Source of the DNA: Brachionus rotundiformis | Taxonomy: Eukaryota; Rotifera; Eurotatoria; Ploima; Brachionidae | DNA: 64,000 nucleotides | Assembly (NCBI GenBank): GCA_016802295.1 | Contig: JAESIW010000138.1 | Location: 1,553,871-1,617,870, forward strand | Direction of reading: 5' to 3' | In this document: positions 31,611 to 42,033 of the stretch, one piece after another | Layout: each line of letters starts with the position of its first letter | How positions within the stretch are numbered: position 1 is the first letter of the stretch | Notes under the pieces: generated by a model | What the model was told of the DNA's origin: nothing | Seen by the model: only the letters and a program-made list of their open reading frames with translations | The model's database searches: none | Program-made: the position numbers and the translations under genes

Positions 31611-34572
31611 GGAGTCGATGGTGCAATTGGTTGAGTTGGATTCGATGCCGCAGCCATATAGTAATAGCTGGCTATTTGTTGCTGTTGCATCGGATTTAAC
31701 TGTTGAAACGATTGAAGCAATTGATTTTGGCTAAGTAAAGAATTGAGACTTGAGTTAAGACTATTTTGAGCTGTGAGAGAATTGGATTTGGTTGGAGTGT
31801 GTGAGGGTGAATTGGATGTTGGCGGATTCCAAGCATTAGATTGAAAGTGTGCTATGTGCGCTTGTGTAGGTGATTGATGATTTTGCATTTGTGAATTGTA
31901 TAGATTTACAAGACTATTGGTAGAACTGGTCGTTGGTGACATGTGTGGTGACTTTGAATGCAAATAATGCAAGCTTTGCTGAATAAGAGTAGAATAGTTT
32001 AGAGAATTTGTGCTTGGCTGAAAAGACGATTTATTTGTTGTGACATGGTTTTGTACTTGGTCATTTATAACTTTGTTAAAACTAATTGATGGCGTTGTTC
32101 GGTCGTCTAAAGGTTGAATTAATTTTCTAATCGGTGTTGTTTCGTCCACTCTTTGAGTAAACGATCTGGACAATTTTTTGCTCATTTGTTCATGTTGCAA
32201 ATTTGTTTGTTCCAATTGCTTGATTTTTTTTTCCATTTCCAAATTGTCTTGCTTACATTTGAACAATAGATCAAGCAAGTCCATAGAGTCGAATTTTTGA
32301 CTCAAATTCCTGCACAAATTGGCTCCTAAATCCCATTGTTTAGTTAGCATTTCCTCTAGGCTGTTGTTTTCTTCCATAGGAGCAATTGTCTCACAACTTT
32401 TGTCCATTTGTTTGTTTAGAATATTTCCAAACACGTCTATACAGCACTGGGTTTGTGTATTGGCTATTTGTTTTTGTTGTTCTTGATGACTTTCTTTAGA
32501 CTTGGGTCCAAAGTCAAGAGATTCGGGTGATTTGGAAAAATTGGACGACGTCGACGAAGCACACGAGGACGTAGACGGCGTTACTATACCACCATGACAA
32601 GCCAGTTTATTTTCATCTAAATTTAAGCTCAGCATTGGACCACTATTGACTAATTCGTCATTCGAGTCCACGTTGTCCAACTTTTTGATAGTTTTGGGCT
32701 TTTTGGCTTCGGTTTGGACAGGTGCACGGCTTGTTTTGCGTTTACAAGTAAATGACTGCTCTGTTGAAGATGATCGGAACGATTTAATCGAATTGCAGTC
32801 GTCATTCTTTCCATTATCTATTTGTTCGTTTAAAGATTGGGTTTTAGAGTTATCCAACTTAGCGTCAACACCAATTTTGACAGGTTGCTCTGGTTTACTC
32901 TCGTCTAAATTACATTCCTTAAAATTAGAAGTAAATTAATAAATTCAAAATTAGAAATTTCTTTTTAAATAACAAGTCATTTTAAAAAGTTTAAGTTTAC
33001 TTAGTTAACAAAATTTTTATCTTTATTTTGTAATAGATAAGAAAAAGAAAACTTCATTTAAATATTTATTTATTACTAAACTATTTACCTGTATTTATTT
33101 TTATCAAGATTTTTGTAATTGTGATTTATTTTTAGTTATTTATAGATTTAAAGTGATCTAAAAAATGTTCTTTTAGAGTACTTTTACGAGAATGGAAATT
33201 AAAAAACAAATTAACTATAAAAATAAATAGAATAATTTTTATATATAAAATAAAATTCTAATTTAATCAATTAAATTCTTTTCATTTTGATACGTTTTTT
33301 TTTAAATTAAGAATTAATATTAAGACTTACATTCGTCTTGGAGTCGGTTTTGACAAATTTACTCTTGTCCAAACTATCCAAGTTATCATTAGTGTCATAT
33401 GATTTAACTTTATTTACATAAGTAGATTGTTTGCTTGTCGATCGTGGACATCCAGAAGACGAATTGTTAAAGGAAAATCTTTTCTTTTTTTTTTCGCTTA
33501 AATCAATGATGGTATCTTTGGAATTTTTGTTTGAAAGTGGTTTGTTCACTGGTTCACTTCGTGAGTTTCTCTTCGTGTCCATTTTTAGCTTATCTCTACT
33601 CTTTTCTTTCTCTATGGTTTCGATAAACGGGCCTAAATCTTGAACTTCTTTTTTCGTAACAAGCGATTCATTTACGCAATGTATTAAATTGGAGAGATTT
33701 TTTCCCAAATTGTTTTGGTTCAAAGGGTTCGACACTGGACACAGGCTAATGTTGAATGGTGGCAGTTTTTTTACACTACTTGTCGATTGAGCTAAAAGTC
33801 TATTCAAATGTACACTACAATAGATACTGTAATTTAGGTTATTTTTGGATGAAGTATTCGATTCTTCGCACAAAAGACCATTGCGTTGAGCGCATGTGAC
33901 GTGAAACCATTCCTGACAACCATTTTTATCTCCGCAATTAACATAAACGCCTTGACTACAACTATCTTCTTTATTTTCGCATATAGAACACTTCTTATTG
34001 AATCTTTCAGATTTTACATCCTTTAGAATTATTGGCTCCATTGTTTTCACACTGCCAAAGCTAATCTCTGGTATATACAATGCACACACTACATGAGCCC
34101 ATTTGTTGTCTTGGGTTCGTTTTAGAGCTCCATCGCGACACGGACAAAGTTGGCAAGTGAGCTTTTTGAACTCGTCATGCAAGTGTTGGCCACCATCTGA
34201 ACATTTGCTCTTGATTACATTGCTGGCCAATTCTATTTTGTGTTTACATGAGCCGCAATACCAAGAATCATCGGGCACATTCAAAATTCCATAGCAACAT
34301 TGATGCACAGCTACTTTACAATCCACACCGTCACAATAGACCAACAGATTGTTCGAGTATCCTGTATCATCGCCACACACACAGCATCCACCAAGCATTT
34401 GTTTATCCTCCTCTTCATTGTTCTTTTCGTTCATGTTTGGTTGAAAATTTGATTTGGAATCATCACTTGATGTAATGGCGTGATCGTCCATTTCGATCTT
34501 TGCCAAATTAGCATTAATTTTAGGCGCTGGTTTCTTCTTTAGCTTGTTGGCACATTCATTTTCTGCGCTCAT
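31553..34572 (-). CDS. MLLT10: AF10/AF17 (MLLT10; fly Alhambra), PHD-finger DOT1L cofactor
   Basis: Two exons, 33331-34572 and 31553-32917, phase 0, with a 413-bp intron that is the longest in any gene modelled here; 868 residues. AF10 recruits DOT1L to chromatin and reads unmodified H3K27. ATG at 34572 (MSAENECANKL); the frame opens at a TTG three codons earlier. A first PHD finger (about 62-112: GGCCVCGDDTGYSNN, VYCDG, VAVHQCCYGI) is followed by an extended PHD (about 130-240: CPCRDGALKRTQDNKWAHVV, then CSICENKEDSC, EWFHVTCAQRNGLLCEE). Exon 2 has the octapeptide-leucine zipper region that binds DOT1L (NSLEEMLTKQWDLGANL, then FKCKQDNLEMEKKIKQLEQT). The C-terminus is Asn/Gln/Ser-rich and ends in Pro and Thr runs from a simple repeat. 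Confidence 0.93.
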
Positions 34573-35930
34573 ATTACTCAATAAATTCTAAATGTTTAAT
34601 AACAAAAAAAATCTTTTTTTTAAATCCTTTTCTGATAGATAGTTTCCATATAAGTTGTCCCTGGCAACTTGCGACTCTTTTCGCTTATCTGTGCCTAGCT
34701 TTTTGTTCAAAGCACCAAAAAAAAAGATATTTTTTTTTGTTTATTTCTAATGTTTGGGGCGCTGTTCGATGGTAGTTTTGTCGCCGAGTCAAGTTGATTG
34801 AGATCAAATATGTTTTGTTCAAGCTAGTCTAATCAAATTTTATTATGATTACAACTATGATTACAAAAAAATATTTTAATTCTATGCTCAAGAATAATTG
34901 TTATTTTAGTATTTTGTTTCGAATGCAACTAAAATTATTAAGTTTATTCTATGTAGGTTTATTATTATTATTTTGCCTATATAATTATTTTCTTTTTTGC
35001 ACGAGCAATAGTCATGCAAAATTTTAGTATAATTTATTTTTATTTTTTATAATAATAAGAACAATAATAATAATGAGATAAATGCAAATTTGTTTCTAAA
35101 TTGTCTTGGAACAGATAGAACCAAAATTGGTCTCGGAAGAAGAAAAATTAATAAATTGTTGAGTTCAATTTATTTGATCGTGTTTATAATCTAAGAAAAA
35201 TGTACAAAAAATATAATTTTTTTAATTTTTTTTTAAAAAAAAGTATGCATTTTATTTTTCAAGTCAATTATAATTGAAGGAAATCTTTAGGTTTTGTATT
35301 CAAAAAAAAAATTAATTAAAATAATTTATTAGGAAATTTTATTTTCTGAAATTTGACTTTATGAAAAAGGTGTGAAAAATATAAATTTTTTTAACCTTGT
35401 CAAAATTTTAGACTTTTAATTTTAAACAAAATTATCAGCATTGATTTTATGTACAATTTAAAAAAATAAGCCAAGATTTTTTTATATATGGAAATGCAAA
35501 TAAAATTAAAACTAAATTCATTATTCAGATAGATTAATTCTATTATTCTCAGTTTAATACAAATAAGAGAAAACTTTTATGAAAATTAAAAAAAATTAAA
35601 TCTCGCTTATTCCTAAAAGAAGCATAATTAAAGTTTCATTTTTCTAAATTTTATAGTCTATAGTCAATTTAAATAATTACACAATGAACATTCACAATTT
35701 TTATTTTCAATTTCTTTTTGTCTAATAAAGCATTCAAGCCAAGCGCGCTTTTAAAATATATCTCACTCTTTTATTTTTTGAACTGCAGAGACAATTGATA
35801 AAAAATTATCAAAAAATATGCACAATTTTTATATCATGCTTTTACTATATCTTCAAACACTTTTTACCCTTTTGTAAACCTTACTAAATTTATCATTTGG
35901 CTTATAGACATTGATTTAAATTAGAACAAA
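34573..35930. other. Divergent intergenic AF10 / eIF4E
   Basis: 1.36 kb of AT-rich DNA with no coding segment recognised. It has a GC-richer patch at 34640-34800 next to AF10, including the X-box-like palindrome at 34654-34668. Confidence 0.5.
34654..34668. promoter_or_regulatory. X-box-like imperfect palindrome upstream of AF10
   Basis: GTTGTCCCTGGCAAC has two near-matching half sites (GTTGTC and GGCAAC, 3-bp spacer) and lies 82 bp before the AF10 ATG. It fits GTNRCC(N0-3)RGYAAC with one mismatch. AF10 is not a cilium gene, so this may be another palindromic factor site. Confidence 0.3.
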
Positions 35931-36904
35931 ATGACCACTGAAGTTTTGTCACAACAACAAACAAGTGATAACAAGCAACAACAAAATAATGTAGCTAAAG
36001 ATCAAGCTCAATTGGCATTGATAAACGATGCAAAAGTGAAATTTCCGCTCGAGGATTCGTGGTCGTTCTGGTTTTATAAAAGCGAAAGAAGCAAAGAATG
36101 GAAAGAAAATGTTAAATTTATCACAAGCGTTGACTTTGTTGAAGATTTTTGGGGGTAAGTAATTAACTTATATAAACATTTTTATTAACCATTTTATTAA
36201 TTATTAATACTTTGAAAAATTAAAGAGTCTACAATCATATTCAATTAGTCAGTAAAGTGAACATTGGATGCGATTATATGTTTTTTAAAGTATTTTCTAA
36301 ATTAGTATCAAGAATTAGATTTTTTAATTAAATTTTTTTATCATATAAATAGAAAGATATACCACCAATGTGGGAAGATCCTCAAAATTGTGACGGAGGA
36401 AGATGGATTTTAAATTTGGATAAAAAATATCATAACACCAATCTTGATATGTACTGGTTGAATACAGTAAATATTTTTTAAGCATATAAGGTTAACTTAT
36501 TACATTATTTTCTTTATTTAAAGTTATTGGCCTTGATAGGTGACCAATTTTTCGAAGAAGGACCTTATGTAAACGGTGTTTGGGTAAATATCAGAACAAA
36601 ATTAGACAAAATATCACTTTGGACCAAAGCAGCTAAAAATGCACAAGTTCAAATGAAAATAGGGTAATTAAAAATTTTATTAAAATCTATTAATATTTAA
36701 TTTGTTTTTTTATTTTCAACAAGACATCGATTTAAAGAAATCTTGAATCTTAAAGATAAAGACACTACAATTGCCTATGAAGTATGTTTTTACTTAAAAA
36801 AACTAATATTTAATTTTAACTTTTAAACCCTTTTTTTTCCCTAATAGGAGCATCAGGCGGCAAATAGTGGATCGTCTCAGTCAGAACCTCTTTATATGAT
36901 ATAA
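35931..36904 (+). CDS. EIF4E: eIF4E, mRNA cap-binding translation factor
   Basis: Six exons: 35931-36154, 36226-36289, 36353-36466, 36524-36663, 36724-36781 and 36848-36904; 218 residues (human 217). eIF4E binds the m7G cap and brings mRNA to eIF4G. After a Gln/Asn-rich start (QQQTSDNKQQQNN) come FPLEDSWSFWFYKS, EWKENV (cap-stacking Trp), VDFVEDFWG, YNHIQL, and PPMWEDPQN with the second cap-stacking Trp. GGRWILNL and ALIGDQFFEEG follow, then WVNIRTKLDKISLWT. The tail HRFKEILNLKDKDTTIAYE is shorter than usual but in frame. AATAAA at 36935-36940 is a good poly(A) signal. Which eIF4E class this is needs a tree. Confidence 0.95.
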
Positions 36905-37611
36905 ATTTTTTGTCTCATGATGCTTTAGTGTTCAAATAAAATTTCAAGCATTCAATTATTTATTTTATTTTTAAGTTGAAGTTTTAAGTTGTTAGCCAGA
37001 TATTTTTTAACCCACAATTTTTCTCTTTATTCAACCATTTTCCGAGTATTTGATTGCATAAAAACTTTATATTTAACTTAATACTTTTTTTTGTCAAAGA
37101 TATTAATTTTTTATTATTAAGTATATAAAAAAGAGTGTTTATTTAATAAAAATTGATTAAAATAATCAAGTTTTAATTTTTGATTTTAGTTAAATGATTG
37201 TGAATCTAAATCTTGATAATTATTTTTAATATTTTTTAACACAAGAACTTTAAAATGAAAAGCAAAGCACATTTAAATTACTAAATCATTACTTTTTGAT
37301 CTTATTAAAAAATAATATTCGAAATAAAATATCTCACTTTTAAATAGCTATTAAATAATTCAGCCAAAATATTAAGTTTCTGTTTACACAATCTTGAATT
37401 ATTATCACAAATATAATGCAAAATTTATTATGCTTTTACATATATTTTTTTCTATTTTAAATACATGTATTAAATGGTTTAAAAGCGAAAACTAGAAAAA
37501 AATATTATTTTTTAGAGCTTTTATAAAGCGCATTTAAAAGTATTTTTAATTGATAAACGCCAAGATAATTTTTCAACTGAAATATCATTTTAAAATAAAT
37601 TAATTATCTAG
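36905..37611. other. Intergenic eIF4E to MPC1
   Basis: 700 bp, AT-rich, with no coding segment recognised; includes the eIF4E 3' UTR and the MPC1 promoter. Confidence 0.5.
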
Positions 37612-38007
37612 ATGGCTTCAAATAAAATATCTTTGTTTCAAAAGATAATAACCACTGTGAAATCGAAAGAAACTCTAAATTATTTTACAAGCACTCATTT
37701 TTGGGGACCTGGTAAAATTATCAAATTGTAGCTTTGGAAAAAAAAATTAATTTTTTATCTTTAAGTCGCAAATTGGGGACTACCATTAGCCGCATTGGCT
37801 GATTTAAAAAAAGATGTGAGCATAATCAGTCCAAGAATGACATTTGCAATGTGCATCTATTCATTGCTATTTATGAGATTCGCCATTATGGTTAAACCAA
37901 TAAATCCGCTATTGTTCGCATGTCATTTTACCAATGAATGTGCTCAATTAACACAGGGCGGTCGTCTCATTCACTATAATTTAACCCATAAAGACAATCC
38001 AGTTTAA
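37612..38007 (+). CDS. MPC1: Mitochondrial pyruvate carrier 1
   Basis: Exons 37612-37711 and 37766-38007, phase 1, 54-bp intron; 113 residues (human 109). MPC1 pairs with MPC2 in the inner mitochondrial membrane to import pyruvate. Family motifs run from end to end: STHFWGPVANWGLPLAALAD (the first V codon spans the intron), SPRMTFAMCIYSLLFMRFA, then NPLLFACHFTNECAQLTQGG and RLIHYNL. The motif FWGPVANWG and the ending QGGRLI mark MPC1 rather than MPC2. Confidence 0.95.
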
Positions 38008-38718
38008 ATTAAATGATTATTTCGAATTGATCCCTGCCTAAATGGAGCGATTTTAGATCATTTTTAAATAATTTTATTTTTTATAAAAATTTATTCAAAA
38101 AAAAAATTATCTTTTATTTATATTTGATTATCTGTTGATAGTAATCCATAATAAAAAATTAACTTTTTAATTTATTGTTTAATTTAAATAAAATTTTTTG
38201 TTTTAAATTGAAATGAAAAAAGTTAATGTAACTTTATAGTAACCAAATTTTATATACGATAAGATTAATTAAAATATTTTTTTTTTCAAATGATTTTAAA
38301 TATATATTTAATTAATTAATAAGATGATAAACAATAAAAAAGAAAAAGTTTTTTTTAAATAAATTTTATTTTTTTCAAAGCAATGTAAGTAAAAGAATAA
38401 AATATTTCTTCAATTAAACCCTCTTTCTTGTGAATAAGCAAAACCTAAAATGGATAGATATTAAATTTAGTGAAAGAGAAATAATAAAAGATATCTAATT
38501 TTTATTGTTTACTTAAACCGTAAATATATATATATATATATATGTATGATAACTTAACAACAATTTTAGTTATTAAACTTAAAAATAAAATAAACTGTTT
38601 TTATTAGAATATTAGAACTGCATATATAAACTTATTTACACTTTTAAAAAATAAAAAAATTTTCAAAGAGGAACAAAAAACATTTTTTAAATATTCTACG
38701 GCTTACTCAGAGCATAAT
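38008..38718. other. Convergent intergenic MPC1 / next gene
   Basis: 710 bp, AT-rich, with a TA microsatellite at 38524-38543. No coding segment recognised. Confidence 0.5.
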
Positions 38719-41700
38719 CTAATCGAGACTTGGTAATTCGTCGTCCGACTCAATGCGTAACAATTTATTCACAGTCGGCTTTTTAATGTTTGTTTCACTC
38801 AAACTTGTATTAGACAAACTATTAGATAGACTAATATTGTTTATACCGGACAAGTTGGAACTTTTCCTACTGTGGTTGACTAATTTTTGTTTATTTTTTG
38901 TTCTTTTTGACTTGGCTTGCTTCATTTTGCTTAAGTATTTACCTATGTCTATTCTATCTACAACTACTTTTGCATTTACATCAACTTTATACTTGGAATT
39001 TATGCAAATGTTTTCCTCGTTCAAATCATTTGAATACAGATCATTTATTCGTTGGTTAATGATTGACAAATTCTTTGGCTCGGATGTTTTCTTTGGGCTG
39101 AAATTGAAATGCTCGTTTTGACCCAACGGAGTTACTCGATCGTCCGGTACTAGAAAGTTGAGGTCTTTTTTCGCCTGGCGTTCTTCTTCAATTAGACGAA
39201 CACGTTTTTGAGTGGACTCGTGCAACTTTTTTGTTTGTTGCTTGCGCTTGTTTTGTCTTTTAGGATTTGATTGTATGGGCGAATCAAGCAAAAAAGAATT
39301 GGTCGCATTTTTTGTCTTGTGGAAAATTTTCTTCTCCTTAAACGGTTCAAGGTTTAGATGATTAGATGAGCGTTCATGAGTGTTTGTTGTTGATTCTGAG
39401 TGCTCAACGAACGTGCTACATCTACTGGGGGGCTCAGGCTCTACATTTTCCTCTTTTATTCTCAATTTAGTGGCTTCATTCTCATTTTGGCCCTTATATT
39501 TTGTACAAATTTGCTTTTCAATATGTTTTTTTTTCACTATATGTTGCACATAGGTCTGTATGTGATTGTTAAGAGGAAAATTATCATCTAAAATGGCTTG
39601 ATCTTTGTCCAAAAATTGTAGTGCTGTGCATGAGTTTCTTTTGTTGAAAAGATATTTGTATTTGAGGATTTTTTTGTTAATTAAGCGAGGCTTGTTAGAA
39701 AATTTGAGTAAAACTGAAGTTTCTGAGTAGGACCTTTGTCTAGGCCTATGAGTGAGCTCATCGTGGCTAAATTGATTTGTCCTTGAGTCTCGATTGAGTA
39801 TGGACATTGAAATAGTCTGGAGAGTTTGATCGTCATGCTGAGGCGAAACTGACTTGACCGACTTGTGTTCATTGACCACATCGTTGTCGGCCAATTCATC
39901 TTCTTGGCTTGATGATATTTGCTCTTGAGCGTTTGTTGTATTGGCCAAGTTTTGTTTGTCCATTTTGTCCAAGTCAATGAGCCACGATTTGGGAAAATTG
40001 CAATCAAATTTACACATAATTTTAAAACTATTTGGAAATAAAGTCAACCATTTGTTTAGATTAAAAAAGATGGTATTTTTTTTTAAAAAGTTTTTACTGG
40101 TTTGCAATGATAGGTAAAATGTTTGCAATAGATAGAATTCGTTTATCTCCTCGATAAGTTTAAAATCCTTGCGTAAATCGAAGTGTACCTTTTTGTCGGC
40201 TTGGAGTTGGTCACCGTTTGTTAACGATTTGGATACCAAGTCAGCAAGATTGCACGAGACCAAAAGTTGATTATCATCTAATCGAACAAATGGTCGAATG
40301 TTGAGCTTTTTGTCAGCACCATGTACGCACACAAATCCGCCTTGCATGGACAATATTTTGTCATACTCGGCATAATAATCAATGCCTGGATGATTAAAAT
40401 AGTACAAATTTTTGAAAAAAATAGCCTCTTTTGCGTACACATTTTGAAATTGCATTATGTTCACCAGATTTATTTTCTCATCTTCAACCAAATCTAGACT
40501 CATTGGTGCATGATTTCGATTAAACCATTTGATCAAATTTTTTATTGTTGAATTGTTTTCAATTTCTTTTATTTTTAGATTTTTTTTCAAATCATTTTCA
40601 CAGCTGATATTCAAATGTTTCATTAGATGAATTAACAAAACATGTTTGTTGCATTTAGGCAAGCATTTTTGGTAGCGGTAGAACACGTCTTGGACATCTA
40701 TGTACAGCAATATTTTGTCATTTACTTGAATAAACCCATATGTTTCATCTTCGAAGTTTATTTCAGTTTCGTCAAAACTTTGATCATGAGATTGAGCTTG
40801 CTGTGGTTGGTTTGCTAGCTCGTCGTCAATCAACAATATGTTGGTACTTGTGTCAAGTTTATTATTTTTATCTTCGTTCTCATCCGACTCTGCTGGTTTG
40901 GATTGTTTGTTCATACCATTATCATTCGGCTGGCTGTTGGCCGTATAATTAACATCATTTGCCAAACTAGTTACCATATTGGTCAATGGTGTCAAAGGTG
41001 GTGTCAATGTACATATATTATTTGGCGCTGGCAAATTTACAGATGAACTTTTTTGTGGCTGAATAGGAATTTGGTTTGTATTTTGATTATTGTTAAGGGA
41101 AAAATTTATATCTTGATTTAAATTTTTCATTATTCGAGTTAATTGAACTTGAGACATGGATTGTCTTGTAGCAGGTACTTGAACCATCTGATTGTTATGC
41201 TGTAGTAATGTATGATGATTTAAATGTTGATTATATGGTTGGTTTAGTGGTTGGTTAAATGGTTGGTTTAATGGAAAATTATTCAACATTCTAGATCCAG
41301 CATGATTTAAATGACAATTATAATGAGCAAAATTGGTATATGGATTCATAAATCGTTGATTAAGCTGATTTGGATTAAAGTGATAGGGCGGACATTGTTG
41401 ATAGATATTACGAATTGGTCTTGAATTAGGTGGTCGAAATGTTTGAACATTAGCATTTGCAAATGGGACATTAGTGAGTGGTTTTAACTTTGTTTGCTGA
41501 TTTGTATTAATTTTGTATTTATCATTCCTTATGTGATTAGTTTTGAAAGGAACTGTTCGCCGAACTATTTCATAAAATTTTAAAAATTCATCTAGGCTAA
41601 CTAATGTGTCTTGGTTAAGCGTGAATTTTTGATTGCCATACTTTCTATCTATGTGATTTTCATTTATATCATTTAGAGTTGATATTTCTTCTTTTGTACA

Positions 41701-42033
41701 AAAATATGTTCTCAAAGAGCCAAAGTTCTTCGCCTCTTCAGATAAGCTTGACTCGAAATTAATCAAAACAGCTTTTTCTACAATACGAACCGATACGTAT
41801 TCTTTTGGTGAATCGTTTGGTCGTAAAATGCACGGAATGGAAACATCTTTGAGCAAATCTGGATCGATCACCACCCATTTCCAATTGACAATTGAATTTT
41901 GTTCAGTCGTTATTTGATTTGTATTAGCTATTTGAGGTATAGATGTGCAATTGGTGTTTGTTACAATGTTCTGGTCAGAGATTGGTTTCTGAATGTTACA
42001 AGGTTTTTGTACGACTTGCGATTCTTGTTTCAT
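38719..42033 (-). CDS. 1104-residue protein with SKI/DACH-like modules, probably nuclear
   Basis: A single exon; the first ATG is at 42033 (the frame opens at TTG 42039). No confident family match. Three segments (about 50-155, 425-525 and 562-640) share a plan: a short beta-like start, an insert and an ending of the form h-L/V-x-x-D/E-x-h. The middle one reads GFIQVNDKILLYIDVQDVF ... LLIHLMKHLNIS ... HAPMSLDLVEDEKINLV, close to the SKI/SNO/DACH pattern (G-...-E--CL---VF ... M--L-I ... APSC-LIT--DAERL). The outer two end TLVSLDEFLKFYEIV and KLIEEINEFYLLQ. Between modules 1 and 2 lies a long Asn/Gln/Pro-rich stretch (about 170-400). The C-terminus is basic, with likely nuclear localisation signals (KRQNKRKQQTKK, QKRVR). 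A chromatin or transcription role is an inference. Confidence 0.65.
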   Translation of the reverse strand: MKQESQVVQKPCNIQKPISDQNIVTNTNCTSIPQIANTNQITTEQNSIVNWKWVVIDPDLLKDVSIPCILRPNDSPKEYVSVRIVEKAVLINFESSLSEEAKNFGSLRTYFCTKEEISTLNDINENHIDRKYGNQKFTLNQDTLVSLDEFLKFYEIVRRTVPFKTNHIRNDKYKINTNQQTKLKPLTNVPFANANVQTFRPPNSRPIRNIYQQCPPYHFNPNQLNQRFMNPYTNFAHYNCHLNHAGSRMLNNFPLNQPFNQPLNQPYNQHLNHHTLLQHNNQMVQVPATRQSMSQVQLTRIMKNLNQDINFSLNNNQNTNQIPIQPQKSSSVNLPAPNNICTLTPPLTPLTNMVTSLANDVNYTANSQPNDNGMNKQSKPAESDENEDKNNKLDTSTNILLIDDELANQPQQAQSHDQSFDETEINFEDETYGFIQVNDKILLYIDVQDVFYRYQKCLPKCNKHVLLIHLMKHLNISCENDLKKNLKIKEIENNSTIKNLIKWFNRNHAPMSLDLVEDEKINLVNIMQFQNVYAKEAIFFKNLYYFNHPGIDYYAEYDKILSMQGGFVCVHGADKKLNIRPFVRLDDNQLLVSCNLADLVSKSLTNGDQLQADKKVHFDLRKDFKLIEEINEFYLLQTFYLSLQTSKNFLKKNTIFFNLNKWLTLFPNSFKIMCKFDCNFPKSWLIDLDKMDKQNLANTTNAQEQISSSQEDELADNDVVNEHKSVKSVSPQHDDQTLQTISMSILNRDSRTNQFSHDELTHRPRQRSYSETSVLLKFSNKPRLINKKILKYKYLFNKRNSCTALQFLDKDQAILDDNFPLNNHIQTYVQHIVKKKHIEKQICTKYKGQNENEATKLRIKEENVEPEPPSRCSTFVEHSESTTNTHERSSNHLNLEPFKEKKIFHKTKNATNSFLLDSPIQSNPKRQNKRKQQTKKLHESTQKRVRLIEEERQAKKDLNFLVPDDRVTPLGQNEHFNFSPKKTSEPKNLSIINQRINDLYSNDLNEENICINSKYKVDVNAKVVVDRIDIGKYLSKMKQAKSKRTKNKQKLVNHSRKSSNLSGINNISLSNSLSNTSLSETNIKKPTVNKLLRIESDDELPSLD

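Noticed and set aside
38753..39121. Plus-strand frame of 122 residues within the SKI/DACH-like gene
   Set aside because: Antisense shadow of the basic C-terminal part; hydrophobic only because Lys and Asn codons read as Phe, Leu and Val on the other strand.
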